From contig NZ_QJRI01000161.1 of assembly GCF_003254565.1 (NCBI RefSeq), forward strand, positions 25,376 through 89,375: DNA of 64,000 nucleotides. Reading direction: 5' to 3'. This DNA comes from Flavobacterium nitrogenifigens (GTDB lineage Bacteria; Bacteroidota; Bacteroidia; Flavobacteriales; Flavobacteriaceae). This document shows positions 42,523 to 52,403 of the stretch, in pieces. The position numbers and the translations under genes were made by a program. Below the pieces are notes generated by a model. It had not been told where the DNA came from. It did not search any database and saw only the letters and a program-made list of their open reading frames with translations. Position 1 is the stretch's first letter; every line of letters begins with the position of its first letter.

Positions 42523-44784
42523 ATGAGAATAGCATTTAGCGGTTTTTTGGCTTTGAGTTTACTTTTTGCCAATCCGATAATTTCACAGCAAAAAAAGGCA
42601 AAACAAGCAGAAGTAAATTATACGCAATATGTAGATCCACTTATTGGTTCAGCAGGTCATGGTCACGTATTTGTGGGTGCAAATGTTCCTTTTGGAGCGG
42701 TGCAGCTTGGTCCGGTAAATATTTTTGAAGGCTGGGACTGGTGTAGCGGTTACAATTACGCCAGCAATACCATTTTAGGTTTTACGCATACACATTTGAG
42801 CGGAACTGGAATTGGAGATTTAAATGATATTCTTGTTTTGCCTGTTAGCGGAAAAGTCGGTTTGACCAAAGGAACAAAAGAAGATATGGTAAACGGTTAT
42901 GGTTCGTATTTCTCTCATAAAAACGAAGTCGTAAAACCAGGATATTATAGTGTTTTATTGGATAAATATAAAATCAAAGCCGAATTAACGGCAAGCGAAA
43001 GAGTCGGTTTTCATAAATATACTTTTGAAAATGCTAATGATTCACACATTTTAATTGATCTAGCAGACGGAATTGGCTGGGACAGACCAGTAAAAACTTT
43101 CATTAAAAAAGTTAGCGAAACCAAAATTGAAGGCTACCGCTATTCGGCAGGATGGGCGGCAGATCAACGCGTTTATTTTGCAATGGAATTCTCTGAGCCA
43201 ATTACAAATATGATGGTTTATGACAGTACAGCTGTCGTTAAAGGAACAGAAGGAGAAGGCTTAAAAATAAAAGCGGTTTTAGATTTCAAAACCTTAAAAA
43301 ATAAACAGATTCTGGTAAAAGTCGGAATTTCTCCAGTAAGCACAGAAAATGCATCAGCCAATATAAAAGCAGAAATTCCGAATTGGGATTTTGAAGCTGT
43401 CGTAAAATTGGCAGATTCGAAATGGAACAAGGAGTTAAATAAAGTTCAGATAAAAGCAGACGATAAAACAATGAAAGTTTTCTATACTTCATTGTATCAT
43501 ACTATGTTTGCGCCTTCCATTTTTAATGATGCGAACGGAGATTATTTAGGAACTGATAAAAAGGTTTATGAAAAAGCCAATTTTACCAATTACACTACTT
43601 TTTCGCTATGGGATACTTACCGCGGACTGCATCCATTATACACTATTACACAGCCTGAAAAAATCAATGATATTGTAAAATCATTTTTAGCGATTTATCA
43701 GCAACAAGGAAGATTACCGGTTTGGCATTTGATGGGGAACGAAACCAATACGATGAACGGAAATCATTCTATAGCCGTTATTGTCGATGCGTATTTAAAA
43801 GGATACCGTGATTATGACACCAATTTAGCGTACGAGGCCATCAAAAAAACGGCCATGCAAACCCGCGACGGAATGGATTATGTTCAGAAATTAGAATATA
43901 TTCCTGCTGATAAACTTTTAGAATCTGTTGGAAATGCTTTAGAATATGCCATAGATGATTACTGCATCGCCTTAATGGCAAAAGCTTTAAATAAAACGGA
44001 CGATTATAATTATTTTACCAAAAGAGCCAATTTGTACAAACAGTATTTTGATAAAGAAACCACTTTTATGCGTGGTAAATTGACAAACGGAAATTGGAGA
44101 ACACCATTTAATCCGCTTTCTTCAGCGCATCGCAAAGACGATTATGTGGAGGGAAATGCGTGGCAATATACTTGGCTGGTTCCACAAGATCCGTACGGTT
44201 TAATTGATTTATTTGGAAGCGAAGATAAATTTATTGCAAAATTGGATTCTTTGTTTTTAATAACTGATAAAGTAGAAGGAGAAGATGTTTCGCCAGACAT
44301 CAGCGGTTTAATTGGTCAGTATGCTCACGGAAACGAGCCTAATCATCATATTCCGTATTTATATGCTTACGTAGGACAGCCTTGGAAAACAGCAAAATTA
44401 ATTCGAGAAATCGACGAGAAATTCTACTCAACAAAACCAGACGGATTGTGCGGTAATGAAGATTTAGGACAAATGTCGGCTTGGTACGTTTTATCTTCTA
44501 TGGGATTCTATTCGGTTAATCCTGCAAACGGAATTTATGTTTTAGGAAGTCCATTAGTAAATTCAGCGGTTATCAATCATAAAAAAGGAATTTCGTTTAC
44601 TGTAAATGCCATTAATAATAGCGTTTCAAACATTTATATCCAAAAAGCAGAATATAACGGAAAACCCTATACAAAATCATACATCACACAAGAAATGATC
44701 GTAAAAGGGGGAGAGTTGAAACTATATATGGGAAATAAACCATCAGCTACATTTGGAGTTAAGAAAGAAGATAGGCCACTTTAG
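42523..44784 (+). CDS. GH92 alpha-mannosidase 1 (753 aa)
   Basis: Signal peptide (LSLLFANPIISQ), then the GH92 opening YVDPLIGSAGHGHVFVGANV, PFGAVQLGPVN and GYNYASNTILGFTHTHLSGT, and the C-terminal GNEDLGQMSAWYVLSSMGFY and YAHGNEPNHHIPYLYAYVGQ motifs. GH92 enzymes are calcium-dependent exo-alpha-mannosidases. The residues near GRLPVWHLMGNETNTMNG differ from those in the neighbouring GH92, suggesting the two cut different linkages. It probably acts in the periplasm on imported mannooligosaccharides. Confidence 0.92.
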   Translation: MRIAFSGFLALSLLFANPIISQQKKAKQAEVNYTQYVDPLIGSAGHGHVFVGANVPFGAVQLGPVNIFEGWDWCSGYNYASNTILGFTHTHLSGTGIGDLNDILVLPVSGKVGLTKGTKEDMVNGYGSYFSHKNEVVKPGYYSVLLDKYKIKAELTASERVGFHKYTFENANDSHILIDLADGIGWDRPVKTFIKKVSETKIEGYRYSAGWAADQRVYFAMEFSEPITNMMVYDSTAVVKGTEGEGLKIKAVLDFKTLKNKQILVKVGISPVSTENASANIKAEIPNWDFEAVVKLADSKWNKELNKVQIKADDKTMKVFYTSLYHTMFAPSIFNDANGDYLGTDKKVYEKANFTNYTTFSLWDTYRGLHPLYTITQPEKINDIVKSFLAIYQQQGRLPVWHLMGNETNTMNGNHSIAVIVDAYLKGYRDYDTNLAYEAIKKTAMQTRDGMDYVQKLEYIPADKLLESVGNALEYAIDDYCIALMAKALNKTDDYNYFTKRANLYKQYFDKETTFMRGKLTNGNWRTPFNPLSSAHRKDDYVEGNAWQYTWLVPQDPYGLIDLFGSEDKFIAKLDSLFLITDKVEGEDVSPDISGLIGQYAHGNEPNHHIPYLYAYVGQPWKTAKLIREIDEKFYSTKPDGLCGNEDLGQMSAWYVLSSMGFYSVNPANGIYVLGSPLVNSAVINHKKGISFTVNAINNSVSNIYIQKAEYNGKPYTKSYITQEMIVKGGELKLYMGNKPSATFGVKKEDRPL

Positions 44785-44798
44785 AACTGTGGATTTCC

Positions 44799-44907
44799 TG
44801 CAAGGTTTTTAAAACCTTGTAGGTATAGCTAAAGATTTTATTTTACGATAAATTATAGATTCAGATTTCACAAAAATAAATACCTACAAGGTTTTAAAAA
44901 CCTTGCA
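44799..44907. repeat. Perfect 27-bp inverted repeat between the two GH92 genes
   Basis: The 27 bases at 44799-44825 (TGCAAGGTTTT...TAGGTA) are the exact reverse complement of 44881-44907 (TACCTAC...CTTGCA), around 55 nt of AT-rich sequence. Each arm is itself a palindrome (CAAGGTTTTTAAAACCTTG). It may be a small mobile or MITE-like element or an mRNA-stabilising fold. Confidence 0.7.
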
Positions 44908-44924
44908 AGACAACAATACATGAT

Positions 44925-47204
44925 ATGAAAATAAAGAGTTTAATTTTTTTAGGAATAGTGCAGTCCTGCTTTTTTCTAAATGCGCAGAATTTAGATCCTG
45001 TAGAATATGTAAACCCGTTAATGGGAACGCAGTCTTTGCATAATCTTTCAAACGGAAATACGTATCCTGCAATTTGCAGACCGTGGGGAATGAATTTCTG
45101 GACGCCACAAACAGGAAAAATGGGCGACGGATGGGCATATACTTATACCGCAGAAAAAATTAGAGGATTTAAGCAGACACATCAGCCTTCGCCTTGGATG
45201 AACGATTACGGTCAGTTTTCGATTATGCCAGTTACGGGTAAATTGGTTTTCGCCGAAGACGAACGTGCGAGCTGGTTCAGCCATAAAGCTGAGATTTCAA
45301 AACCGTATTATTACAACGTTTATCTTGCCGATCATGATGTTACTACCGAAATTACAACAACAGAAAGAGCAGCGCATTTTCAGATTACATTTCCTGAAAA
45401 TGAAAAATCGTCTATTGTAATCGATGCTTTTGATAAAGGTTCGTATATCAAAATAATTCCTTCAGAAAATAAAATAATAGGTTATACAGCACGCAACAGT
45501 GGCGGAGTTCCTGAAAATTTCAAGAACTATTTTGTGCTGATTTTTGATAAAAAGTTTTTAACCAATTCAACTTGGATTGATAAAGTTCTAACTGCTGATA
45601 AATTAGAAGCAAATGGAAATCATGTAGGGGCTGTTATTGGATTTAAAACCCAAAAAGGAGAAAAAGTAAATGTTCGAGTAGCATCTTCTTTTATAAGTCA
45701 GGAGCAAGCTGAACTGAATCTGAAAAACGAATTAGGCACATCAACTTTTGAAGAAACAGTTTCGCAGTCTAAAGCCGAATGGAATAAAGTTCTAGGAAAA
45801 ATTGCCGTTGAAGACACTAATGCAGATCAGCTAAAGACTTTTTATTCTTGTTTATACCGAACAGTTTGTTTTCCTCAAAAGCAATATGAAATTGATAAAG
45901 ACGGAAAAATTGTGCACTACAGTCCGTACAACGGAAAAGTTCTCTCAGGATATATCTACGCAGGAACAGGATTTTGGGATACTTTCCGCGCCTTATATCC
46001 TCTGTTAAATTTGGTTTATCCTTCAATAAATAAAGAAATGCAGGAAGGATTAATCAACGATTACAAAGAAGGCGGATTTCTGCCAGAATGGTCAAGCCCA
46101 GGTTTTAGAAATGTCATGGTAGGAAATAATTCAGCTTCTGTAGTTTCAGATGCTTATATGAAAGGATTACGCGGTTATGATATTAATACTTTGTACGAAG
46201 CTTTACTACATGGCGCTAATAATGAAGGGCCAATGGACGCCGTTGGTAGAAAAGGAGTTCAATATTATAACACTTTGGGATATATTCCTTATAACGTAAA
46301 AATAAATGAAAACGCGGCAAGAACATTAGAATATGCTTATGATGATTTTGCAATCTGGAAATTAGCCAAGGCCTTAGATCGTCCTAAAAAAGAAATTAAT
46401 CTGTTTGAAAAGCGAATGATGAATTATAAAAATCTATACAATTCTTCTATCGGATTAATGAGCGGACGAAATAAAGACGGCAGTTTTCCAGCCAATTTTA
46501 ATCCGTTTAAATGGGGAGATGCTTTTACCGAAGGAAACAGCTGGCATTACAGCTGGAGTGTTTTTCACGACATTCAAGGTTTGATTGATTTGATGGGAGG
46601 AGAGAAAAATTTCACGGCAAAATTAGACGCTGTATTTACCATGCCACCAGTTTTTGATGATAGTTATTATGGAGCCGTTATTCACGAAATCCGCGAAATG
46701 CAGATTATGAATATGGGGCAATATGCTCACGGAAACCAGCCAATTCAGCACATGATTTATTTATACAATTATGCTGGCGAACCTTGGAAAACACAATATT
46801 GGTCAAGAGAAGTCATGAATCGTTTGTACAAACCAACTCCAGACGGTTATTGCGGAGATGAAGACAACGGACAGACTTCTGCATGGTATATTTTCTCAGC
46901 CATGGGATTCTATCCAGTTTGCCCAGGAACAGAAGAATATGTTTTGGGAGCGCCTTTGTTTAAGAAGACAACTTTACAGCTAGAAAACGGAAAACAGCTT
47001 ATTATCAATGCATCAAATAATTCAGAAACAAATAAGTATGTCAACGAATTAAAATGGGATAATGCTGTTCATACAAAAAATTACATTAATCATTTTGATG
47101 TATTGAAAGGAGGAGAATTAAATTTTGACATGACAAGTTCTCCAAATCTTAAAAGAGGCACAACAAATGAAGCATACCCATATTCTTATTCAACTTCAAA
47201 ATAA
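44925..47204 (+). CDS. GH92 alpha-mannosidase 2 (759 aa)
   Basis: Signal peptide (SLIFLGIVQSCFFLNAQ), then YVNPLMGTQSLHNLSNGNTY, PAICRPWGMNFWTPQTG and GFKQTHQPSPWMNDYGQFSI; C-terminal YAHGNQPIQHMIYLYNYAGE and GDEDNGQTSAWYIFSAMGFY. It belongs to a different GH92 branch from its neighbour: the acid region reads GGFLPEWSSPGFRNVMVGNN. Together they could act on different alpha-mannosidic linkages of yeast mannan or N-glycans. The GH125 gene starts 6 nt downstream. Confidence 0.92.
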   Translation: MKIKSLIFLGIVQSCFFLNAQNLDPVEYVNPLMGTQSLHNLSNGNTYPAICRPWGMNFWTPQTGKMGDGWAYTYTAEKIRGFKQTHQPSPWMNDYGQFSIMPVTGKLVFAEDERASWFSHKAEISKPYYYNVYLADHDVTTEITTTERAAHFQITFPENEKSSIVIDAFDKGSYIKIIPSENKIIGYTARNSGGVPENFKNYFVLIFDKKFLTNSTWIDKVLTADKLEANGNHVGAVIGFKTQKGEKVNVRVASSFISQEQAELNLKNELGTSTFEETVSQSKAEWNKVLGKIAVEDTNADQLKTFYSCLYRTVCFPQKQYEIDKDGKIVHYSPYNGKVLSGYIYAGTGFWDTFRALYPLLNLVYPSINKEMQEGLINDYKEGGFLPEWSSPGFRNVMVGNNSASVVSDAYMKGLRGYDINTLYEALLHGANNEGPMDAVGRKGVQYYNTLGYIPYNVKINENAARTLEYAYDDFAIWKLAKALDRPKKEINLFEKRMMNYKNLYNSSIGLMSGRNKDGSFPANFNPFKWGDAFTEGNSWHYSWSVFHDIQGLIDLMGGEKNFTAKLDAVFTMPPVFDDSYYGAVIHEIREMQIMNMGQYAHGNQPIQHMIYLYNYAGEPWKTQYWSREVMNRLYKPTPDGYCGDEDNGQTSAWYIFSAMGFYPVCPGTEEYVLGAPLFKKTTLQLENGKQLIINASNNSETNKYVNELKWDNAVHTKNYINHFDVLKGGELNFDMTSSPNLKRGTTNEAYPYSYSTSK

Positions 47205-47210
47205 AAAGAT

Positions 47211-48674
47211 ATGCAGTCACGTAGAAAATTTATAAAAAACGCAGGCATTTTTTCGGCAGGATTATTGGCACTTCAAACAGAAGCTTTCGGATTTAATTCA
47301 AATACTTTTCCCTTTCCGCTAAAAGATTTTGTTTCTAAAAGACCTCCTGTTGCCGAAAGAAAATTTACGAGTAAGGCAATTGAAGCCGCTATTGTACGTG
47401 TTAAAAAACAAATTGCAAATCCAGAATTGGCATGGATATTCGAAAACTGTTTTCCAAATACATTAGATACCACAGTCGATTTTGAAATTATTGACGGAAA
47501 ACCAGATACGTATGTAATTACGGGAGATATTGACGCCATGTGGCTTAGAGATAGTACAGCGCAGATTTGGCCATATATTCCTTTTGTGAAAGAAGATCCG
47601 AAATTGGCAGAACTGGTAAAAGGTGTTATTAATCGTCAAGCGAAATGTATTCTGTTGGATCCGTATGCTAATGCTTTTTATAAAGATTTTACAAAGGAAA
47701 GCGAGTGGAAAAATGACCTTACCAAAATGCAACCCGGAATTCATGAAAGAAAGTGGGAAATTGACAGTTTGTGTTATCCTGTTCGATTAGCACATGGATA
47801 TTGGAAAGAAACGGGAGATATCAGTTTATTTGATGCCAAATGGAAAGAAGCCATGCTTTTAATCCTACAGACTTTTAAAGAGCAGCAGCGAATGGATGGA
47901 AAAGGCGGGCCTTATAGTTTTCAGCGTCAAACAGCTTGGGCGACAGATGGAGTTCCGTTGGGCGGTTACGGCTATCCAGTAAAACCTTGCGGATTAATCG
48001 TTTCAACTTTCCGACCAAGCGATGATTCTACTTTATTCGGTTATCTGATTCCGAGCAATATGTTTGCTATTGAAATATTAGGATATTTAATCGAGATTTT
48101 CTCTCTTCCAGCTTTAAAAGACAATGATTTAGTTGCGAAAGCCACAAAATTAAGAGATGAGGTTCAAAATGGTCTTAACGAACACGGAATTATAAATCAT
48201 CCGAAATTTGGAAAAATTATTGCTTTTGAAGTAAACGGATACGGCAGTTTCCACATGATGGACGATGCCAATGTTCCTTCGTTATTATCGTTACCATATT
48301 TAGGTGCCATTGCTCCAAATGATCCTTTATACCTTAACACTAGAAAAGTAGTGCTGTCAGAAAATAATCCGTTTTTCTATAAAGGTAAAGCAGGAGAAGG
48401 TATTGGCGGTCCACATACAGGAGTTGATACTATCTGGCCTATGAGTATTGTTTTGAGAGCCATTACGAGTGTAGACGAAAAAGAAATAAAAGCCTGCATA
48501 AGCAATTTAATTAAAACCAATGCCGATACAGGATTTATGCACGAATCGTTCCATAAAGACGACGTGAATAAATTTACCCGCAAATGGTTTGCTTGGGCGA
48601 ATACATTATTTGGCGAAATGATTGTACACACCAGTATGCATTACCCTCAAATTTTAAAAGACAAAAATATCTAG
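47211..48674 (+). CDS. GH125 exo-alpha-1,6-mannosidase (487 aa)
   Basis: Twin-arginine-like N-terminus (SRRKFIKNAGIFSAGLLALQ), then the GH125 core ITGDIDAMWLRDSTAQIWPY, LIPSNMFAIEILGYL, GSFHMMDDANVPSLLSLPYL and C-terminal ADTGFMHESFHKDDVNKFTR. GH125 enzymes remove alpha-1,6-linked mannose, complementing the two GH92 enzymes. The Tat-type signal suggests export as a folded protein or a lipid-free periplasmic form. It is translated directly after GH92-2. Confidence 0.93.
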   Translation: MQSRRKFIKNAGIFSAGLLALQTEAFGFNSNTFPFPLKDFVSKRPPVAERKFTSKAIEAAIVRVKKQIANPELAWIFENCFPNTLDTTVDFEIIDGKPDTYVITGDIDAMWLRDSTAQIWPYIPFVKEDPKLAELVKGVINRQAKCILLDPYANAFYKDFTKESEWKNDLTKMQPGIHERKWEIDSLCYPVRLAHGYWKETGDISLFDAKWKEAMLLILQTFKEQQRMDGKGGPYSFQRQTAWATDGVPLGGYGYPVKPCGLIVSTFRPSDDSTLFGYLIPSNMFAIEILGYLIEIFSLPALKDNDLVAKATKLRDEVQNGLNEHGIINHPKFGKIIAFEVNGYGSFHMMDDANVPSLLSLPYLGAIAPNDPLYLNTRKVVLSENNPFFYKGKAGEGIGGPHTGVDTIWPMSIVLRAITSVDEKEIKACISNLIKTNADTGFMHESFHKDDVNKFTRKWFAWANTLFGEMIVHTSMHYPQILKDKNI

Positions 48675-48698
48675 TACTAAAAAGCTAAATAAACAAAA

Positions 48699-49598
48699 AT
48701 GAATACATCACATGCCATTGGGCTAGATATAGGAGGAACGCATATTACTGCTGCGGTTATTAATAAAACAGAAATGAAAGTTCTTGATTTTTCGCTTTGT
48801 AAAGAATCTTTTGATTCGAATATGCCAGCAGATCAGGTCATGAATATCTGGAAAAAAGTAATCAGCACCTCAATTGAAAATTCTAAAATTAAAGATATTA
48901 CGGGGATAGCGATTTGTATGCCTGGACCATTTGATTATAAAACGGGTATTTGTTGGATTAAAGACCAGTCTAAATACGAACATTTTTACGGGTTAAACAT
49001 TCGAGAATTGCTTTTGGAGACTCTTGGTTTTCCTTCAGATTTTCCAGTTCTTTTTGAAAATGATGCTGTTTGTTTTGGAAAAGGAGAAGTTTTTAAACAG
49101 CAGGAAAACCTTTCTAAAAAAGTAATGGCCGTAACATTGGGAACAGGGCTAGGGGCTTGTTTTATTGATAAAGGAACGTCAATGGATTCAGGAAATTCTG
49201 TTCCTGCTGATGGAGAAATTTACAATCTGCCTTATAAAGGTGGAATAGCCGAAGATTATGTATCTGCTAGAGGTCTTTTATCACATTACAAATCTTTAAA
49301 TGGTAGAGATCTTAATAATGGCTTAGAACTTTATAGTTTAGCAAAAAACGGAGATCAGCAGGCGATTCAGGTATTTGAAAGAATGGGAGAGGATTTGGCC
49401 ACAGTCGTTATTCCATGCATTAAAAACTTTGCAGCAGATCATATCATTATTGGCGGAAAAATTGCCAATGCAAGCGATTTGTTTTTATCTTCATTTAATA
49501 AAATAATTCAGAAATCTGACTTAAAAGTTGAGGTTTCCATTTCAAATGATAGTGAAATTGCCGCTTTGTTAGGGGCGGTCAGTTTTCTTTGTGATTAA
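48699..49598 (+). CDS. ROK-family sugar kinase (299 aa)
   Basis: ATP-binding opening AIGLDIGGTHITAAVINKT, ROK body (ITGIAICMPGPFDYKTGICW; VLFENDAVCFGKGEV; VMAVTLGTGLGACFIDKGTS) and cytoplasmic, with no signal. The catalytic Asp is expected in FENDAVC. It likely phosphorylates mannose or fructose released by the mannosidases. It is the last gene of the operon, before a strong terminator. Confidence 0.85.
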   Translation: MNTSHAIGLDIGGTHITAAVINKTEMKVLDFSLCKESFDSNMPADQVMNIWKKVISTSIENSKIKDITGIAICMPGPFDYKTGICWIKDQSKYEHFYGLNIRELLLETLGFPSDFPVLFENDAVCFGKGEVFKQQENLSKKVMAVTLGTGLGACFIDKGTSMDSGNSVPADGEIYNLPYKGGIAEDYVSARGLLSHYKSLNGRDLNNGLELYSLAKNGDQQAIQVFERMGEDLATVVIPCIKNFAADHIIIGGKIANASDLFLSSFNKIIQKSDLKVEVSISNDSEIAALLGAVSFLCD

Positions 49599-49637
49599 AA
49601 CAAAAACGGATGAGTTAATATTCATCCGTTTTTGTTT
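49597..49637. terminator. Bidirectional terminator ending the mannan locus
   Basis: AAACAAAAACGGATGA (49598-49613) pairs with TCATCCGTTTTTGTTT (49622-49637), a 16-bp perfect stem with an 8-nt loop. Confidence 0.9.
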
Positions 49638-49639
49638 CA

Positions 49640-50308
49640 TTTCTATACTAAATAACATTTCCAGCTTTTAACTGTATTCGTGTAATTTTAAGCAAGGCAA
49701 AAGCTGAAATTACTTTGATGTAAAAAAAAAGCTTTTAAAGGCTTTTTACTTTTTAAGTTTCATTAGAAACTTCATCTGATGGAGAAAGAGGAATTCGAAT
49801 TTTAAATTTGAAATTCACTTATTCCCTATATTTATTCTTTGTTAAAACTCCGATTGCCGTGATTTTGTCATGAAATTCAAAAATGTCACTTTTTTAGAAT
49901 AAGTGATACTCTTTTTAATATATATATCAAGCATTTTCCTTTATAAATCGAAAAAATACTTATTTCTATCTCAAAATAAATAGTTTAAGAGTTTTGTTTT
50001 TAATAATCTTATGGAACAAGGAAGGTGGACATCTTAGATTTATCATGTCCCCTTTTTTAAAGTATTAATAATAAGTAAGTTTAAGTTTTTCATTATTGAT
50101 ATATATAATAAAATTGTTTTTTTAATTTATAATGAAACGCCATATTAAGACTATACTCAAAATTCAGTGTTACGATCTTTTGCAATAATTAATTATCAAT
50201 TAGTTAAAAAGCTTTGAGATTGAATCTTTACACATCAGAAAAAGCACCTTCGAAAACGTTATATTCGTTTCAATAGAGCTAAAACTCGTATGTTTTAAGT
50301 TCTTATTT
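49640..50308. other. AT-rich intergenic region before the NRPS cluster
   Basis: About 670 bases with no credible gene, RNA or repeat. Base composition is clearly more AT-rich than the mannan locus and continues so through the NRPS cluster, consistent with a boundary between regions of different origin. Confidence 0.5.
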
Positions 50309-50487
50309 GTGAAATATATAAAAAAAACTTTTTTTATAAAACCTTTTAAATTAATAGATTATAGTGTTTTTATACACTATCATAATACGATTTTTACATT
50401 TTATAAGAAAAAACACTCCTGAATGTGGAAAACCGTAAATATCTAATTGTTAATACTTTTATATTAGCAAAATCAATTATGAATATT
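50309..50487 (+). promoter_or_regulatory. Duplicated leader/promoter region, copy 1 (first NRPS gene)
   Basis: About 180 bp resembling 56160-56349. The core GTGGAAAACCGTAAA (50425-50439) lies exactly 20 nt upstream of TATATTAG (50460-50467), a possible -7 element, and the gene starts ~150 nt further on. Confidence 0.55.
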
Positions 50488-50616
50488 AATGTTGTATTAG
50501 TAGTGATTTGTGTAAAATATTAACATAATGAGTATTAAAGTATAAAGTATTAATATGTATTATAAAGTTAAACAAAAGATAAGATTGTGACTCAAAAATT
50601 GGGAATATGTAAATAT

Positions 50617-52374
50617 ATGAGTGAAAATACGATACTAGATTTATTTAATGAACATGTTGTAAAAAGACCGAATGATGTAGCTTTAGTTTTTGAAGGCGAG
50701 TTTTATTCATATAAAATTTTAGATGATAAATCTAATCAATTAGCTAATTACCTTTTAAAAAATTGTGAAATTCAATTGGAGGATTTAGTTGGAATAAAAT
50801 TAAATCGGGACGAGTGGATGATAATTTCATTGTTAGGTATCCTAAAATCTGGGGCTGCTTATGTTCCTATAGATCCTCATTACCCCAAACAGCGTCAAGA
50901 TTTTATTGAAAATGATACAAAATGTAAGACAATTATAAACGAAGAATTTTTAGAGAAGTTTCATTTAGTGTCTTCTACTTACTCTAAAAATCAGCCAGAC
51001 AACGTAGTTGTTTCGTCGCGAAATCTTGCATACGTAATTTATACATCTGGATCTACGGGAAAACCTAAGGGAGTAATGATAGAACATAGGAGCGTTGTCT
51101 CCTTTTTAACCCGTATTGATGTCCAATTAGGGTTTGAAGATTTGAATATTGTCGCGGCTACAACAAATGTGACTTTTGATATCTCAGTACTTGAGATATT
51201 TGGAACATTATGTTTAGGAAAAAAAATGATTTTGATATCAGAAGATAAATTATCTGATCCTGAAATGTTTGTTCAAGAAATAAAAAATAACAAAGTTGAA
51301 GTATTGCAACTAACGCCTTCTAGATTGCACCAGTTAACAAATATATTGTTTAAATCACCTCTTTTGCATCTCCAGAAATTATTGGTAGGTGGGGAAGCAT
51401 TTCCCAAAGAAATGTATAATTTTTTAAAGGAGCATACAAATTTAGAGACTGTTAATGTATATGGACCTACAGAAACTACAATTTGGAGCACCTTTCTTAA
51501 CATTAAGTCAACTAATAAGCTTTCTATAGGAAAGCCCTTTGAGGATGAATTTATTTTTATTTTAAATGAGAGAGAAATACCACAACCAATTGGTGTAGTT
51601 GGAGAGCTATACATAGGAGGAGCTGGTCTTGCTCGTGGCTATTTAAATCTTCCGGAGTTAACAATGGAGAAATTCATAAAGAATCCATTTATAGAAGGGG
51701 ATCATTTATATAAAACAGGGGATTTAGGGAGATGGCTTCCTGATGGTCGTATTGAGTACATGGGAAGGAAAGATGATCAGTTGAAAGTTAGAGGCTATCG
51801 CATTGAGGTTGGGGAGATCGAAAATGTATTACTTCGTATTCCGGAGATTACTGATGCTGTAGTTTTACCCTATATAAAAGACGATTTAGTAACAGAAATT
51901 ATTGCATATTTCGTATCAAATAAAGAGTACGACATCAAGACCTTGCGGACATATTTAGGTCAGGATCTTCCAGATTACATGATTCCAGGACATTATGTTC
52001 GATTGGAATGCATTCCTTTAACAAACAGTGGAAAAGTTGACAAACGCATGTTGCCGTCTCTGGGAGGTTTAAGCCTTGAAATCGGAGTAGAATATGTTGC
52101 TCCAAAGAGTGAAACCGAAAAACGATTAGTAGCAATCTGGCAAGATGTTTTAGTAGGTGACCGTATTGGTGTGCATGATGATTTTTTTGATCTCGGAGGG
52201 AATAGTTTAAGGATGACGAGAATTTTATTTAAAATAAATAATGAATTTGAAATAAACGTTTCATTAAAAATACTATATCGATTTATAACAGTATATGAAT
52301 TGGCCGAATTTATTGAAACAATGTATGAAAATGAAGAAATTGTATCGGATCAATTTGACAGCTTAAAATTGTAA
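50617..52374 (+). CDS. NRPS adenylation-carrier protein (A-PCP, 585 aa)
   Basis: Start taken at the ATG 50617 (MSENTILDLFNEHVV), not the in-frame GTG at 50587, because then the carrier Ser is S530, the same number as in the paralogue at 56476. Motif A3 is T143SGSTGK149, followed by A4/A5 (FDISVLEIFG; NVYGPTETT), A8 (RGYRIEVGEIE) and a PCP (FFDLGGNSLRM). The specificity residues, aligned by eye to GrsA, read D-I-L-Q-L-G-V-I-W, close to the known glycine code DILQLGLIWK. It has no condensation domain; that is supplied by the next gene. Confidence 0.88.
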   Translation: MSENTILDLFNEHVVKRPNDVALVFEGEFYSYKILDDKSNQLANYLLKNCEIQLEDLVGIKLNRDEWMIISLLGILKSGAAYVPIDPHYPKQRQDFIENDTKCKTIINEEFLEKFHLVSSTYSKNQPDNVVVSSRNLAYVIYTSGSTGKPKGVMIEHRSVVSFLTRIDVQLGFEDLNIVAATTNVTFDISVLEIFGTLCLGKKMILISEDKLSDPEMFVQEIKNNKVEVLQLTPSRLHQLTNILFKSPLLHLQKLLVGGEAFPKEMYNFLKEHTNLETVNVYGPTETTIWSTFLNIKSTNKLSIGKPFEDEFIFILNEREIPQPIGVVGELYIGGAGLARGYLNLPELTMEKFIKNPFIEGDHLYKTGDLGRWLPDGRIEYMGRKDDQLKVRGYRIEVGEIENVLLRIPEITDAVVLPYIKDDLVTEIIAYFVSNKEYDIKTLRTYLGQDLPDYMIPGHYVRLECIPLTNSGKVDKRMLPSLGGLSLEIGVEYVAPKSETEKRLVAIWQDVLVGDRIGVHDDFFDLGGNSLRMTRILFKINNEFEINVSLKILYRFITVYELAEFIETMYENEEIVSDQFDSLKL

Positions 52375-52403
52375 TAATAGAATTAAAATCACACCACATT
52401 TAC

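Noticed and set aside
50587..50616. GTG start for the first NRPS gene
   Set aside because: The ATG at 50617 matches the start and residue numbering of the paralogue at 56476.
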